The translations under genes and the position numbers were made by a program. From positions 434,001 through 498,000 of the forward strand of contig MU385738.1 in the NCBI GenBank assembly GCA_022497155.1: a DNA stretch of 64,000 bases. Direction: 5' to 3'. The DNA comes from Whalleya microplaca. Lineage: Eukaryota; Ascomycota; Sordariomycetes; Xylariales; Xylariaceae. This document shows, one piece after another, positions 34,951 through 46,398 of the stretch (positions are counted from its first letter, which is position 1; each line of letters begins with the position of its first letter). The notes under the pieces are model-generated. The model was not told the DNA's origin. It made no database searches and was given only the letters and a program-made list of their open reading frames with translations.

Positions 34951-36818
34951 ATGGAAATATTTCAAGAGCAATCGATGTTAGCTGAGATGTTGCAGACCAG
35001 GACCTTGCTGTTTCTTTTATTACTTGTGAGTATATATCATTGGAATCTTGTGACCTGCACTAAAATGCTTCCAGGTTTCAAGCAACTGGGCATATAAGAT
35101 AATCTATAACCTCTACTTCCATCCACTTTGCAAGATTCCGGGGCCAAGATTTGCTGCTATCAGTAACGTAGGTTTTGAGGCTAGAAGTCAATATTGTGTA
35201 GTTAATAATGTTAGGTTCCATACTGTTGGTGGTTCTTGAAAGGGCGTCAGCCATACAAGATGCTTGAGCTACATAATAAATACGGTATGTTGAGCCCATC
35301 TAGGTACGAGACCCCGGGAGCTGACATGATGTATGCCATGCTGTACGCACTGCGCCCAACGAGGTCTCCTTCAATAGTGCCCAGTCTTGGAAGGATATCT
35401 ATGGCGTACGGCCTGGCCACCGAACGTTCATAAAAGGGGACTTCTATAGTGGCGGTAGCTTTGCTAGCATTGGAACCACGTCGATCATAAGCGAACGGAA
35501 GCCGGAGGTTCATAAGCAAATGCGGACCTACTTGGCCGGTGCCTTCTCGGACCGCTCGATCTTCGAACAGGAGAAAATCGTCACCGCTTCGGTTGATAAG
35601 TTTATTCGCTTAATTGGCGTCAAGGGTTCCAAGATGGAAGGCTTCGACATGTCGGCAACCCTCCAGTCCATGACTTTTGACATCACAGGGGATCTGTCCT
35701 TCGGCAAAGCGTTTGGTGCACTCGACAGAGGTAAATAGTGATTGAATTTAATAATCTCCCTCATTGGGCTTGGTATTAACGACCTTTAAAGAGCAGCCTC
35801 ATCCTTGGATATCCGTATCGCTTAACGCACTGATGCGGGGCGAGATCGTGGACAGCTTGAACCGATTCCCAAATCTGGCAAAACTTCTCCCGGTGTTCAT
35901 TGGCAGCAAATTGAAGGAACTTACTAAAGATACCCAAAATAATGAAGAGCTATGCTATAAGGCTGTCAAATCGTGTGTAGATCTAACCTATGTTACCTCC
36001 ATTGTGGACTGCTGACATATACTAGGCGAATTGAGCGTGAGACAGAACGTAAAGACTTCTTAACTCGAATACTCGAGGATCGAGAACCTAGTGTCGTAAC
36101 AGACAGACAAATTGCTGCTCATGCCTCGGACCTAGTGATTGCAGGAAGTGACACTACCGCTACTAATATAGCCTCTATTGTCTACTACTTGCTTCAGGAT
36201 CAATCATCTATGTCAAGATTGACATCTGAAGTTCGAAGTGCATTCGAAAGCTACACGGCTATCACATACTCATCGACAGCATCGCTTCCGTACCTTCGCG
36301 CAGTTATCCTTGAGGGTTTGCGCATATACCCTCCGGTCCCAATGGGTCTCCCACGACTCGTACCTGATGATGGAGACACTGTCGATGGGATTTTCCTTCC
36401 TGCAGGCGTACGTCTGATGATACCAACTTCCCAAATGCATCCCTAATGAAAAGAGGCTGATTATTCTCTCTATCAGGTAACCGTCAGTACTCATCCTCTT
36501 GCTGCTTCTTTGGCTTCGGCAAACTTTCATGATCCGTGGTCATTCAAAGCAGAAAGATGGATCCAGCCGAGCGAGAAAGACAACCTTGATTGCAGCCAGC
36601 CCTGGTCACTTGGCACGAGGGGCTGTATTGGACGAAATCTCGCTTGGCTAGACATGCGCACTACTCTCGCGAAGCTGGTCTGGGTGTATGACCTTGAGCC
36701 GGTCAAACCGTCTCTCGATTGGCACGGAGAGTCACGGATGCATACACTTTGGAGAAAGCCAGCACTAATGGTTCGAGCCAAGAATAGAGGAGTTCACCTT
36801 GATGGCCACGTGGACTGA
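34951..36818 (+). CDS. Cytochrome P450 (CYP65-like), one splice acceptor apparently damaged
   Basis: Seven exons: 34951-35025, 35075-35167, 35215-35284, 35335-35730, 35792-35972, 36026-36407 and 36477-36818; total 512 residues. Features in order: N-terminal hydrophobic anchor (LLFLLLL), the Pro-rich hinge KIPGPRFAAISN, NKYG, helix I AGSDTTAT, helix K EGLRIYPP (ExxR), the FKAERW motif, and the haem loop WSLGTRGCIG with its Cys ligand. Such enzymes are ER-bound monooxygenases; the hinge-region pattern recalls CYP65 members of secondary metabolism, but the substrate is unknown. Five introns are GT-AG. The third (35285-35334) has donor GTATGT and branch CTGAC but ends in AT where AG is required; every AG in its neighbourhood leads to a frame error or stop. 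No other biosynthetic gene lies nearby, so no cluster is supported. Confidence 0.8.
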
Positions 36819-38600
36819 CAGTTGAGTAGACTGTTGGCACGAATTGCATGACTGTCTCTACGTATATAGTAGGAGGCTATGTTAAGCCTACACTTAGCCC
36901 TATAGGGCGTACCTCGACACACTCTTTGGCTGTTAAGAAAGCTTGTCAGGCTACTTGTTGATAGGTGTGGGGGTATATTCTCTGCTAACCGGCTCTTCGG
37001 ATCGTGTTAATTTAATAGGTTTATCCTTTCACGAGTACTTGGTATATGACTCGGATGCATAATCGGATAAATAGGTTGATGGGCTATGTATTGGAGGTGT
37101 TCAGCTCCATATAATGTCGGTCTCTTGGTTTTACTCTCTTGATGAAGATGACATTTCCGAATCCGCAGACTTCCGCTCTCCTATAGGTATCTCTTCTTGT
37201 TCTTGCTTAGCAACAGATTGGTAACTTCCTTATAATTCGCCATTATTTGGATGACGCATACAAGCCGTGCAAGATTGTGCCTCCGTTTATTGATATAGAT
37301 ATGGAATCCGCTGATGATGGGTGTGAGGATTTCTAGATAGCCTGTAGAATGAAGAGATCAGCTACCAGTAAGGACACAATAAGGCTTGCCGGGGATGAGA
37401 GTCGAGAAATCTGGCAATGGTAGCTTCAAGTTGGCATAGACCGACTGGTTCGAAGTTCGCCATTCTGCAACCGAGATGGATCAAGGCTCTGCAGGAATTG
37501 ATTATCGATTTCTCTGATGCCCCATCAAAATTCACTCCTTATTAACTTGCATCGAGTTCATCGAGGTCGAAGTTAGGCTCGCGAGAAGCCCTTGCCTCGT
37601 GAGAGTGTCGGGAATTGCATCGTCGTTCCCGCTGATATCCGCCACGGTGACAGTGGAAATATGGCCATTTTGATGCCTTCCAGTGAGTGCCGCCCACATT
37701 TTCAGGGTCCTTAGAAGGCTCCGATATTGAACCCGTGTTGCCGTAGTCGTTGTTTCTGAGATTGATACCACTAGTGTTCCTTGATATTAAAAAAAGCCGG
37801 CAGAGACGATTAAAACGACAATGTCATCAACATGTTCGCCCATTGTGCTAGCTAGGGTGGATTCGTGATCTAACCTCATCATCCCTTGGGAAAAGGAGGA
37901 TCCTATTAAAATACCGAGTTAGTAGAAATTCTGCTGATGCCAATCCTTTCGGTTTCAGCAGATCGCTATGCACGTTTTCATCATAAATGTCTTGTATGTG
38001 GAAAACTATCTCGCAATACCTTCGACAGTTGAGCGAATCTGCTGTAGTACTCGATCATCGCGTTGACGATTAGCCCACCAGGGGCACCGCAAATTGCCCG
38101 GCTGCTAGATCGCACCCTTCAACCCTCTCTTGACCGTGAGTACATGGTAGCTTTGACTAGGTTGTTCTTGTATATCATCGATACTTGATACATATTATTG
38201 TCGTCTTCTCCAAGGCGTCATGCCCTTGATAGCGTGTACGGGAATGTCTTGTTGGTATTCAAAGTGCTTTGGACCTAGATCTTCAAGGGGTCTCAGAAAG
38301 CTCAAGTGCCAGTGACGCCTGGTAGCCAGCCGCAATACCAAACTCCATTCGACTCCGTTGCATTTGGGTCTTGAGGCGAGGCGGGCACAAGTTCATAGCC
38401 TGAATCTATTTGAATATTTCAACATCATTGTTCAGCATTGCAGCCGTAACATTGAACTCCTTTGACCCAGGGCTATTGTAGGCGTGACTTTATAGCGCCT
38501 TGTGCCACCTAAGATAGTGGTTATACTGCTGCAGGTGTGTGCGGTATTGTGCACTAACATGCACTACTGCGTAGCGCAAGAAACGCTAACCAAAGCTATC

Positions 38601-38627
38601 TATAGCGAGTATAGCGAGTATAGCGAG
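38601..38627 (+). repeat. 9-bp tandem repeat, three units
   Basis: TATAGCGAG repeated three times without mismatch, followed by a partial further unit. Confidence 0.8.
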
Positions 38628-40568
38628 TTCGCTGATAACTGCAACTAGCTGGTGGCTAGCTACCCCGCATCGCCCACCCACATGTTGTTAGTGCCTTACA
38701 GGCCTTATTAACGTCCTCGTTAGCACCATTATTTACGTTATCTTACAGTTTCATGCAGAATACCTTAGGTACCGTTACTGTCTTCCATAACGGCAACATT
38801 GTAAATAATACACCATATTTTCACAACCAAGCTCTCAAGATATATCTCCAGCCAAATCATACCATGTCGCAGGATACATCAGGCCTCATTTCTGCACCAG
38901 CTTCGTTTTTGCGACATGCCAGAATACTCGAACCCCCTAGCTACAATTCGAAGAGATCCCACATTTGCGACCGACCGTCTGGAAATCGGTGCGGTATGCC
39001 CGCGACGACATGCAGACACGGCAGACATTGAGGATACTCTATAGAACTGTCTGAACAACCAGGGTCCTTATTCTTGATTGAATTCCGAAAGGACAGATGC
39101 CAGCCGAAGCGAAGGACTAAAAACGAATCAAAGAGATGATAGGTGCGAAGGCTCTCAGCCCCTGGAGACCAATGCTTGCGCATCTCGCCAACGTCCTGAA
39201 GGGCCAGTTCGGGCATACGTACGATCGAGTGGATGGGCGTTTACAGGCTGAGATTAGAATTGAGGAGTGGTCCGCGTGGCCTGTCTATTCTGTTAGCTTG
39301 CCTAACCGATCAACATCTATTACTGCGAGCGAGTACTTCAACTACCTCTTTTATCTGGAATCTTGGACTGGTTGGTGACGTTAAGTCCATACATATTCTA
39401 GTGTTCTCCGAGTCGACCTTGATCTTCCTACCCTCCCGTGGTCCCAAACTCAAACATCCCTAACAGGTTTGCCGACTTCCCGATCTGTAATCCGCGTTGA
39501 TGATGATTGGTTGACGGGACTGGCCCACTGTGTGAATCGTCGGCTATTTCCTTGGCGCAAGACGACGCGAAGCTCAGGAGTCGGTACCTAGTCGCTCACT
39601 TGCATAGAGGGCAAGATCTTTGCTAACCCATATATGGGTCAAGTAATAATGGGTATCGATCGTGACGATGGTAGCAATGGTGCTATGTACAGGTGTCAAT
39701 AGGGGTCGACGATTGAGACTCTCCAATCGAATCGGTTATGTTGACTGTATTAACGCGCCGTAACCCTGTGATAGTCAGGTAGACCAGGTACCAACCCCAT
39801 GATACTTTTCACCAGCAAGTAGATGGGTCCTCCTTTGCGTTTCTCGCAGCCACTTGTGTTTCTCGTTGGTTTTCAATAACGGCACGCATAGGTCAACTTT
39901 CAGTTCTTCGCGCTCGTCTGCAGTCGAGTTGCAAATTCTTCAAACGGGACGTTGACTTTGGGTTTCATATGCCTCGATCGGAATCGTGCTGTTTTGTCGG
40001 TCGGCTTGGGCCGCGTGCTGCGTGGAGGATCGCCGTTATGAAGCGAATCTATCTGCGATTTAATAAACGGGCTTGGGTTTGTTCGGTAGGTCGTTAGCGA
40101 GGTAGTCTGCGGTGAAAACCGTTGATGGGGGCAGAGTAAGCCATAGGTAATGATCTCAATAGGGAGTACTGTAAGTCCAGTTCAGTGATACGTACATACG
40201 GGATGGAATCCAATCGAAAGCAGCCGAACAATGCGGCGAACTGTAAATGACTTTATGCCTTTACCAACAGCGCCGGCGATGAATAGCTCGATGGTATCAG
40301 AAAGGTCGAGGCGGGCGGGCAAAGGTCAGCAGTACCGTGTATCGCTATATAGCAGGCCATCCGCCGCTCTAGAATAGCTGAACCTCTAGCCAGTCGAGTC
40401 TCGCAAACGCTGTATTACAACACAGGATAGAAAAACAGAATCATCATCTTTTATCTAGCTTACTACGAAACTAGATAATAAAAAGCCTCATCGGCGTACT
40501 GATTGCGAAATGAAATTAGAATGGGCAAATCCTCCATATAGAGATCCTCGCCGTGGAACTCGAGAGCC

Positions 40569-40593
40569 ACGACGACGACGACGACGACGACGA
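40569..40593 (+). repeat. (CGA)n trinucleotide run
   Basis: About eight uninterrupted units. On the plus strand it reads as poly-Arg and on the minus strand as poly-Val in short open frames, neither of which I accept as a gene. Confidence 0.8.
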
Positions 40594-40706
40594 CCGCGAC
40601 CAGGCCACGACTATGACTATGAAAATGACCATCCGCCCTGCCGAGACCCATGGCATGACCCCCAAAGCAATCCGCGACATCGGCTACATAGCCACCACCG
40701 CCGAGG

Positions 40707-41404
40707 CTAGTATCCCCTGAGGACCCGTGGCCGGGGCCGGGACCAGATCATCTTGCGTTCGGAATCTTTCGTGTCTCTAATTTCTGCGAATACGTTAGTT
40801 TCTAGAAGTGGCTACGTGTAACTGAGCGAGCACCAGTTAGATCGAGAACTCACTCTAGAGCGGCCAGAAGCGTTGTAAGGATCACCACGACTTGACGAAT
40901 CGTCTCCCGCTCCGACGCCACCGCAGACGGGCCGTCGACACGCAGAATGTAATCGCCGGCAAAGGTATGCTGTAGCATGACGCCCCAGAACAGGGCCGTT
41001 AGGGCCCGTGTCTGTGCTCGCGTCTCATGCATGGCCACATTGGCTGCGTAGATCCTTTCGGGGTTTGACGTCACCTGGCTCAGATGGCGGATGCGCCGAT
41101 ACACGTCTAGAACGTCGCGAAGTCTGTTACGGATGGTGTTAAGCGTGTCAATTCTTGAATCTATAGCATACGAATAGGTCAGCTATGCCGCGTGTGCTGT
41201 GGTTGGGAATGAGGGCGTGCAGGTAGAGCATCACTCACTTCGTGGCGCCGGGGCGATGATTAGACGACCATCTCGTACGGCTGACAACGGGAATCCGAAC
41301 GCGAAGAGTATTCGCAGCATTGCAGTCACATGCACATGGGCATCATTCCCGCCATTGGGTTGGGGCATTCCGCCGGGGCGACGGTTGTCATCGGGGGCAG
41401 ACAT
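40707..41404 (-). CDS. Small spliced hypothetical protein
   Basis: Exons 41404-41239, 41160-40854 and, tentatively, 40776-40707. Introns of 78 and 77 bp both start GTGAGT; the model gives 180 residues. The N-terminus is Pro/Gly/Asn-rich with MSAPDDNRRPGG and HVHVTAMLRILFAFGF. Exon 2 encodes RIDTLNTIRNRLRDVL, two or three amphipathic or hydrophobic helices (ALFWGVMLQHTFAG), and a Leu-rich end. I recognise no domain. The joining of exons 1 and 2 (phase 1, with acceptor CTATAG) is convincing because both sides stay open and protein-like. The third exon is uncertain: the nearest acceptor gives a quick stop, and a competing frame (DDLVPAPATGPQG) is open but out of phase. It could be a real lineage-specific gene. 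Confidence 0.5.
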
Positions 41405-42103
41405 TTTGGTCGTGATGGTAGGTGTGTGAGAATTATCTGCTTGCTGAAAATGCTGTAGTGGTAACTTGCAAGTTGAATGATAGATTGGCTGTAGACTGGT
41501 CATTCCTTGTGCCCGAGCTACACATGAGCGTGTGGAAAAGAAGAATCCACGCAACCGCAACAACCAATTGTAGGTACAAACTTCAGAGGCTTCTGCCTCG
41601 TTCACAAAGTAGGAAGCTACTCATTACATAAACATTTAGGACTTTGCTGCTGGCATGGAAACTATGTTATGAAACTATAACTTCCATTGCACGGTATTAT
41701 TGTACGGTATTGTTTTAATTTATTGGTGCTATAACGGATTCAAAACCTGTTATTCTCACAGTAAAGTGTGTTTCTTGATGCCTTTCTTGATACACTCTTG
41801 ATGCATTGCGGAGAGTAGAGAAACAACCCCCCCGTTAAACTAACGGGCTACCCATTACAGACAACACACAATACGGTGAAAGCTCTTACTTAGTCTATAA
41901 CCTGATGTAATACGAAGATTATTATCTTACGGATAGAAATTCTCATCACATGAGATAGATATTTATGACCCGAATAGCTGGGTGCGTAAATATAACAGCA
42001 ACCGCCTCTCTAATCTGGAGAGGCTATTGCAACTATTATAGCTATATAGGAAAGGCAAGAGCCTAATTTTATCAGATTAAAACGTGGCTGGTAATTCAGG
42101 TCG
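41405..42103. other. Gene-free stretch
   Basis: AT-leaning, 699 bases. It probably includes the promoter of the minus-strand hypothetical gene. Contains a run of eight or nine C at about 41827-41835. No other signal. Confidence 0.45.
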
Positions 42104-42745
42104 ATGACAATAGGCCCCACAACCCGTGGCTATCAAGCCGGGGATACTCCTCCGAAGACTCTAGTAATAGACGACCTAGCAAGTTGTCACATTGCTTCAG
42201 CGTGCCATATCTATCGCTGTCAAACTCTACTCATCGGGTTCGCCATATTCGACTTGACTCCTTATGCAGAAATGTCCCCTCACTTCAGTCACCTTACTGG
42301 CGAGCTTTCGGATCGCCTATCTTCTATTCGATTTACATCTTCGGCATCCGAAGCCCAGCTACCGAGCCAAATGACGATCATCACCACGATCCGTCCGTTT
42401 CACCGAGTCATAAACGAATATATATTACAGCTATATACGAACTATGCGTTATGCCGTGTCCCTTGCTTCATGTGGGCTACGATCGGACGGCTTGACCACC
42501 TACAGCGACAAGTGATGGCATCGGCACCGAATAGACTGGAGCGGCTAAGATACGCTCAAAGTTACAATCTATTCCAAACGGGGACCTTATTTGGGATGAA
42601 AACAGGGCTGGAACGTTGGACTCTATCTGACTACCTAGCTGCCGTAAAGCAGCAGCTCGACTCCATGCTATTATTGTTGAAGTATCTGGCGCCGGGGGAT
42701 CGTTCTGTAGCGGCTATCTACATCAGCCTCCTTTGGGGCATATAG
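42104..42745 (+). CDS. Hypothetical protein, 213 residues
   Basis: Open frame without stops for 213 codons, long for this region. Composition is protein-like: a mid-region with ISSL/FHRVINEYILQLY-type helices, then RLERLRYAQSYNLFQ, TLSDYLAAVKQQLDSM and a hydrophobic C-terminus ending AAIYISLLWGI. No known domain is recognised. The start is the first ATG. There is no neighbour within 700 bases on the left or nearly 3 kb on the right. It may be a small orphan gene or the remnant of a larger one; chance occurrence is not excluded. Confidence 0.35.
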   Translation: MTIGPTTRGYQAGDTPPKTLVIDDLASCHIASACHIYRCQTLLIGFAIFDLTPYAEMSPHFSHLTGELSDRLSSIRFTSSASEAQLPSQMTIITTIRPFHRVINEYILQLYTNYALCRVPCFMWATIGRLDHLQRQVMASAPNRLERLRYAQSYNLFQTGTLFGMKTGLERWTLSDYLAAVKQQLDSMLLLLKYLAPGDRSVAAIYISLLWGI

Positions 42746-45588
42746 GCGTGCTAGACCAGAATTGTTTACTCTATGTACATATATCAGGCTTCTACCTAAC
42801 CATCATGTCTCGATATCTGTCCAACAACTTTGCCCCGTAAATGATTCGCCCGTAAGATGTTTCGGTATTGTATCCTTGCTGCGGCCTGCTGAGGGCAGTT
42901 TCCAGCTACTATCGTGATGATGATGATGAATTCGTTTTGCCTCCTTCGGACGCAAGAGGCCTATCTAATCATCTACTGTCCAGTCTACGAAGGGCAATTG
43001 TCTATTACGAGCCGGTACGCTGGCATGGAATATGGGACGACTGAAGCACCGGAGCAGAGCCATTGGTTCCCATGGCATGGGCAACTACTGGGAATGTAAA
43101 TTTTAGGGTGGCAACCTATGTGTGTTGAGCCCTGTTTAGGTGTTTTAGCCAGCTACCGGCCTGGTCACCGTGCCGCCGCAAGTGTAGTGCTCCGATATAG
43201 TGAATGAACCCACCCGCTTTCCCCGTAGATGCCGTGTCCCGTACCATTCCCTCTCTCCGTGGCTGGGTCTCCCGTAGGCCTTGTGTACCCAGTGAGGATC
43301 CACAGCTCCATACAACCCCGACTTACAATGTTTATACAGTCACAGCAAGAGTGCCTCCATTGTGAGCTTCAGTTTGCTAATTTCTGCTATGTTTTAGTTG
43401 TCTATTAGGTAAATTACTGACGATGGCTTCAACTACACCACTAGGCCCTGCCGGAGAGATTGACGAAATGACCCACGACGGCACCCTTAGGCCTCACGCT
43501 CCTTCAAACTCTCACATCGACGCTCAATTTGAATCGTTCCCAATAAGTCGACTAGAGGACTGCCTAGCTGACCGTCCTCACGATGCCCTCGAGTCCTCCC
43601 AGCCGATTCTCCCATCCGAAATTGTCGAAAATAGAGCAACAACCACGTTCCTGTACCAATAACTTCTCGGCCTAGCTCAAGGAAATGCCATCGGGTGAAT
43701 ATAAAAGTCGAAGAGCTGTATTTCTTCCTAGAAAATTCGACATACATGATAATTGATCTGGACGGAGAGATCACTCTCTCTTGCAACCTTGGATCCGGTA
43801 GGATGAATCCGTCCCTCCTTTCACCCGGTGTATATACATCGTGACTAATACTCCGTCCGCAGAAACCTGAAGAGAGCGGACTTCAGCTCCAGCGTACGAA
43901 CGGCACGAACTCCCCACCGGCGCTCACGAGCTTCTTTCTTCTATTACCCGCCCGAATATAATCAACGATACTACGACGAGACCCACGCCGAGCATTCGAC
44001 TGCCTTCTTCCCGACAGCCTCCGGGCTTCTCCTGCGTGTTCTAAGAAAGACGAATGAAAGTAAATCGGGGCATAAGACTTGGTCAATGGAAACGGAGTGG
44101 AGTTCGAAGCAGTTTCCGCGGCGGTAGACTGGAGGATATATTGTGAGCGCCTTATATGGTATGCCGGAATGGCAGACCCCCAGGCCTCCAGACCGACACA
44201 GCGAAGATGGGTACTCCCTTCAACTGGCCACAATGAGGATACAGCGTTAAGCGCACACATAGCGAACACATCTTCGGACAAGATCTGTTGGATGGGATAC
44301 GCTGCCAATGAAGCAGCGTTCCAAATAGCTCTTAGCCTAGCACGCCGTTCACCCAAGGACCAAGGGAGGTTATCGGGATAGCCTCACGGAAGTCCTCCGA
44401 TGTTGAATACTACTGCTGTTACTGCTACCACCGATACTACTGTCACCATTGCTACTACTGCTACTACTACTGCCACCACCACCGAAGAGAACGCACGAGA
44501 AAGCTACCGGAGTTCTCTGCCAAGAGAGATGTCTACAAGGAGTTTCGGATGTATTTCTTCGGTTTTACATGTGTGTGTGTGTGGCTTGGGGTATCTGATC
44601 ATCTGCCCTGACGCATCACCCTGAGCTACAGCACCACGGCACCCCGGCCTAACATATAAAATACCTTCAACAAGCCGGGCTTCTTCTATAATTTGATATA
44701 ATGAATTTAGACCGTGTTATCTGTGTCTAGGGCTCATATAAGTGATAATAGATGTAGACCGGCCTGTACGATTTCTGATATGCGTAGAGTTTCTATTTTA
44801 CGGCAGTCAAACAGCCACTGCCTTTTGCGTGGGCTCTTTGGGGAGATGGCCGCAGCTGGTCTACTCCAGCTTCAAAGCTGATATTGGGTGCTTGCTACAG
44901 TGGCGCTCCGCTATATATAGCTAAGGGTCTCTCTCAGCTGGTCTAGCTCTAAGGATGCTATCGGGTGTACACTGCAGCGAAGCTCTACTGTCCAAGGCCG
45001 CAGGCCTCAGCTTGTCTATCTAAGCTCTAGGGGTGCTACTGGGTATACGCTACAGTGGGCTGAGCGCATTCTCGCGCGTATCTGATGGAGTGGCCCCATA
45101 AGCTCTCCTAACTAAATGCAGGACGACTTGAAGCCCGAGGACTCCAGTGATGATGCTTCCCAAGTGATAACTGCTATGATACCCACTTATAACCTGCGTC
45201 TATTCCAGCAGATATTGACCGCAACCAACACTAGTTTATCGTATATCACGAATAGCTGCCCGTCACGAACTATAGGGTTGGGGCTTTTTCCACACAAGTT
45301 GAACGCGCCCGGTATGGAAGATGCGCCGGAGAAAGAATTTGACCAAATCTACACATGGCCACGCTAGAATCAATCCACCTGTATGTAGGGTTAGTGTTTT
45401 CAAATAGAATATCAAGTATTACGAGCATCTTGGATGTGGCATTTTTGGCCTTCTAGTTTCTCGTCATTCTCTCCACCTTCACACGGCAGAAGATAGATTC
45501 GGTTTATAGTGAAAGGAAACGCAAATGTAATTTAATTCGACAGCAACATGTAGATAGCAAATCTGTTCTCCCTCTCACTCCCTCACGT
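42746..45588. other. Stretch with only weak open frames
   Basis: Candidates that I could not support: plus 43423-43662 (79 residues, good ATG context, Asp/Glu/Ser-rich), minus 43883-44356 (157 residues, no motif), plus 45116-45367 (83 residues). An (ACT)n-type degenerate microsatellite occupies about 44405-44483. A divergent tandem repeat lies at about 44855-45070. Confidence 0.4.
44855..45070 (+). repeat. Divergent tandem repeat, three units of about 75-80 bp
   Basis: Units start near 44855 (gctggtctac), 44937 (agctggtctagc) and 45012 (agcttgtctatc). Each continues with a GCT.TGGGTG/GCTATCGGGTGTAC-type word and then a CTACAGTGG/CTGCAGCGA word. Units are clearly related but diverged. Confidence 0.55.
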
Positions 45589-45723
45589 ACCGCATTCAGT
45601 TTTTCATTCCCTCCCCACAACCACGCCCTCCGCACCGCATTCAGTTTTTCATTCCCTCCTCACAACCACGCCCTCCGCACCGCATTCAGTTTTTCATTCC
45701 CTCCTCACAACCACGCCCTTCAG
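45589..45723 (+). repeat. 45-bp tandem repeat, three units
   Basis: Units at 45589-45633, 45634-45678 and 45679-45723, each beginning ACCGCATTCAGTTTTTCATT; only a few bases differ. It ends three bases from the stop codon of the RRM gene, so it lies in that gene's 3' untranslated region. Confidence 0.9.
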
Positions 45724-45726
45724 TGC

Positions 45727-46398
45727 CTAAACGGCACATGGATCTTCTCCATACTCGACCTTGAGCTCTTCCCAAAGCTCTCTCGACAGGGCGAGCATTC
45801 CGAAGAGAGCCTGACTGCGCCAAGAGCCAAAGCGATACTCCAGACGCACGATAGGACCTGCCGGACCCTCCACCAGACCGTGATCTACAACCTCATCGAG
45901 ATCGTAGATGAATCTGCCCGAGAAATAACGATCCAAGTCTCGTCGATTAACATAGTCAGGGGGACCCGCAATAAGAAGAACTCGGCTGAGGTCCCAGGCA
46001 TTGGCTTCAGGGGCCACCTTGTTGCGATTCCAGTACACGTGGGGGAATCGGTCGCCGACATTCCAATTGTACGACTGGGCCCGGTTATACAGTATCTCAG
46101 CGTCCTCACGGGTGAAGAAGCTCACAGACGCCGACGACGTCTTATGTTCCTTGTTGGCTGGATGGATCACGGTGGAACGGACCCGGCCTACGCCTCGAAT
46201 TTTCTCAAGCAGTGTTGAGATAGTTGTCGAGGGCGGAAGATTCATAATCCATAAATGCGTATTTTCCTTCTCCGGGACATGCTCGCCTGTATTTGCAGGC
46301 AGGTTCTTGTTACCCCGGTATCCCGGGCCTCTGTCATCGCGCTGTTGAGACTCTCTCTCACGCAGCTCCGTGGACGGAGTGAATATAGAACGCTTCAT
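45727..46398 (-). CDS. RRM-type RNA-binding domain protein
   Basis: Open frame of 223 codons. The N-terminal 45 residues are charged and disordered-looking (RERESQQRDDRGPGYRGNK). An RRM-like fold follows: LWIMNLPPSTTISTLLEKI (RNP2-like), GRVRSTVI, and TSSASVSFFTREDAEILY (RNP1-like, with the aromatic shifted). A second conserved piece reads SRVLLIAGPPDYVNRRDL and RLEYRFGSWRSQA. This layout matches a family of RRM proteins that I recall as multi-copy in plant-associated Sordariomycetes; function unknown. The ATG at 46398 directly follows CTATAG, and a CTGAC branch site lies just upstream. An intron 46564-46399 (166 bp, GTTAGT donor) could therefore join an upstream exon ending SEKINLSK in the same frame, so the start may lie further upstream. 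Confidence 0.65.
   Translation of the reverse strand: MKRSIFTPSTELRERESQQRDDRGPGYRGNKNLPANTGEHVPEKENTHLWIMNLPPSTTISTLLEKIRGVGRVRSTVIHPANKEHKTSSASVSFFTREDAEILYNRAQSYNWNVGDRFPHVYWNRNKVAPEANAWDLSRVLLIAGPPDYVNRRDLDRYFSGRFIYDLDEVVDHGLVEGPAGPIVRLEYRFGSWRSQALFGMLALSRELWEELKVEYGEDPCAV

Larger units (their letters stand above)
36819..40706. other. Gene-free stretch downstream of the P450
   Basis: 3.9 kb with no gene I can support. Short open frames (for example minus 37532-37771, minus 38941-39216, plus 39136-39378) lack recognisable motifs. A perfect 9-bp tandem triplet lies at 38601-38627 and a (CGA)n run at about 40569-40593. Confidence 0.45.

Noticed and set aside
35078..35299. Minus-strand frame containing MADALSR, which recalls a gypsy RNase H motif
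   Set aside because: It overlaps well-supported P450 exons and introns on the plus strand, and no other gypsy motif lies beside it; coincidence.
34951..36818. P450 as the core of a secondary-metabolite gene cluster
   Set aside because: No synthase, transporter, regulator or other tailoring enzyme was recognised within 15 kb on either side.
43883..44356. 157-codon minus-strand frame as a gene
   Set aside because: No motif, a competing 100-codon frame on the opposite strand, and no splice or promoter signal to favour it.
45560..45723. Tandem repeats as a CRISPR array
   Set aside because: No unique spacers between units, only three units, and a eukaryotic genome; a plain minisatellite.
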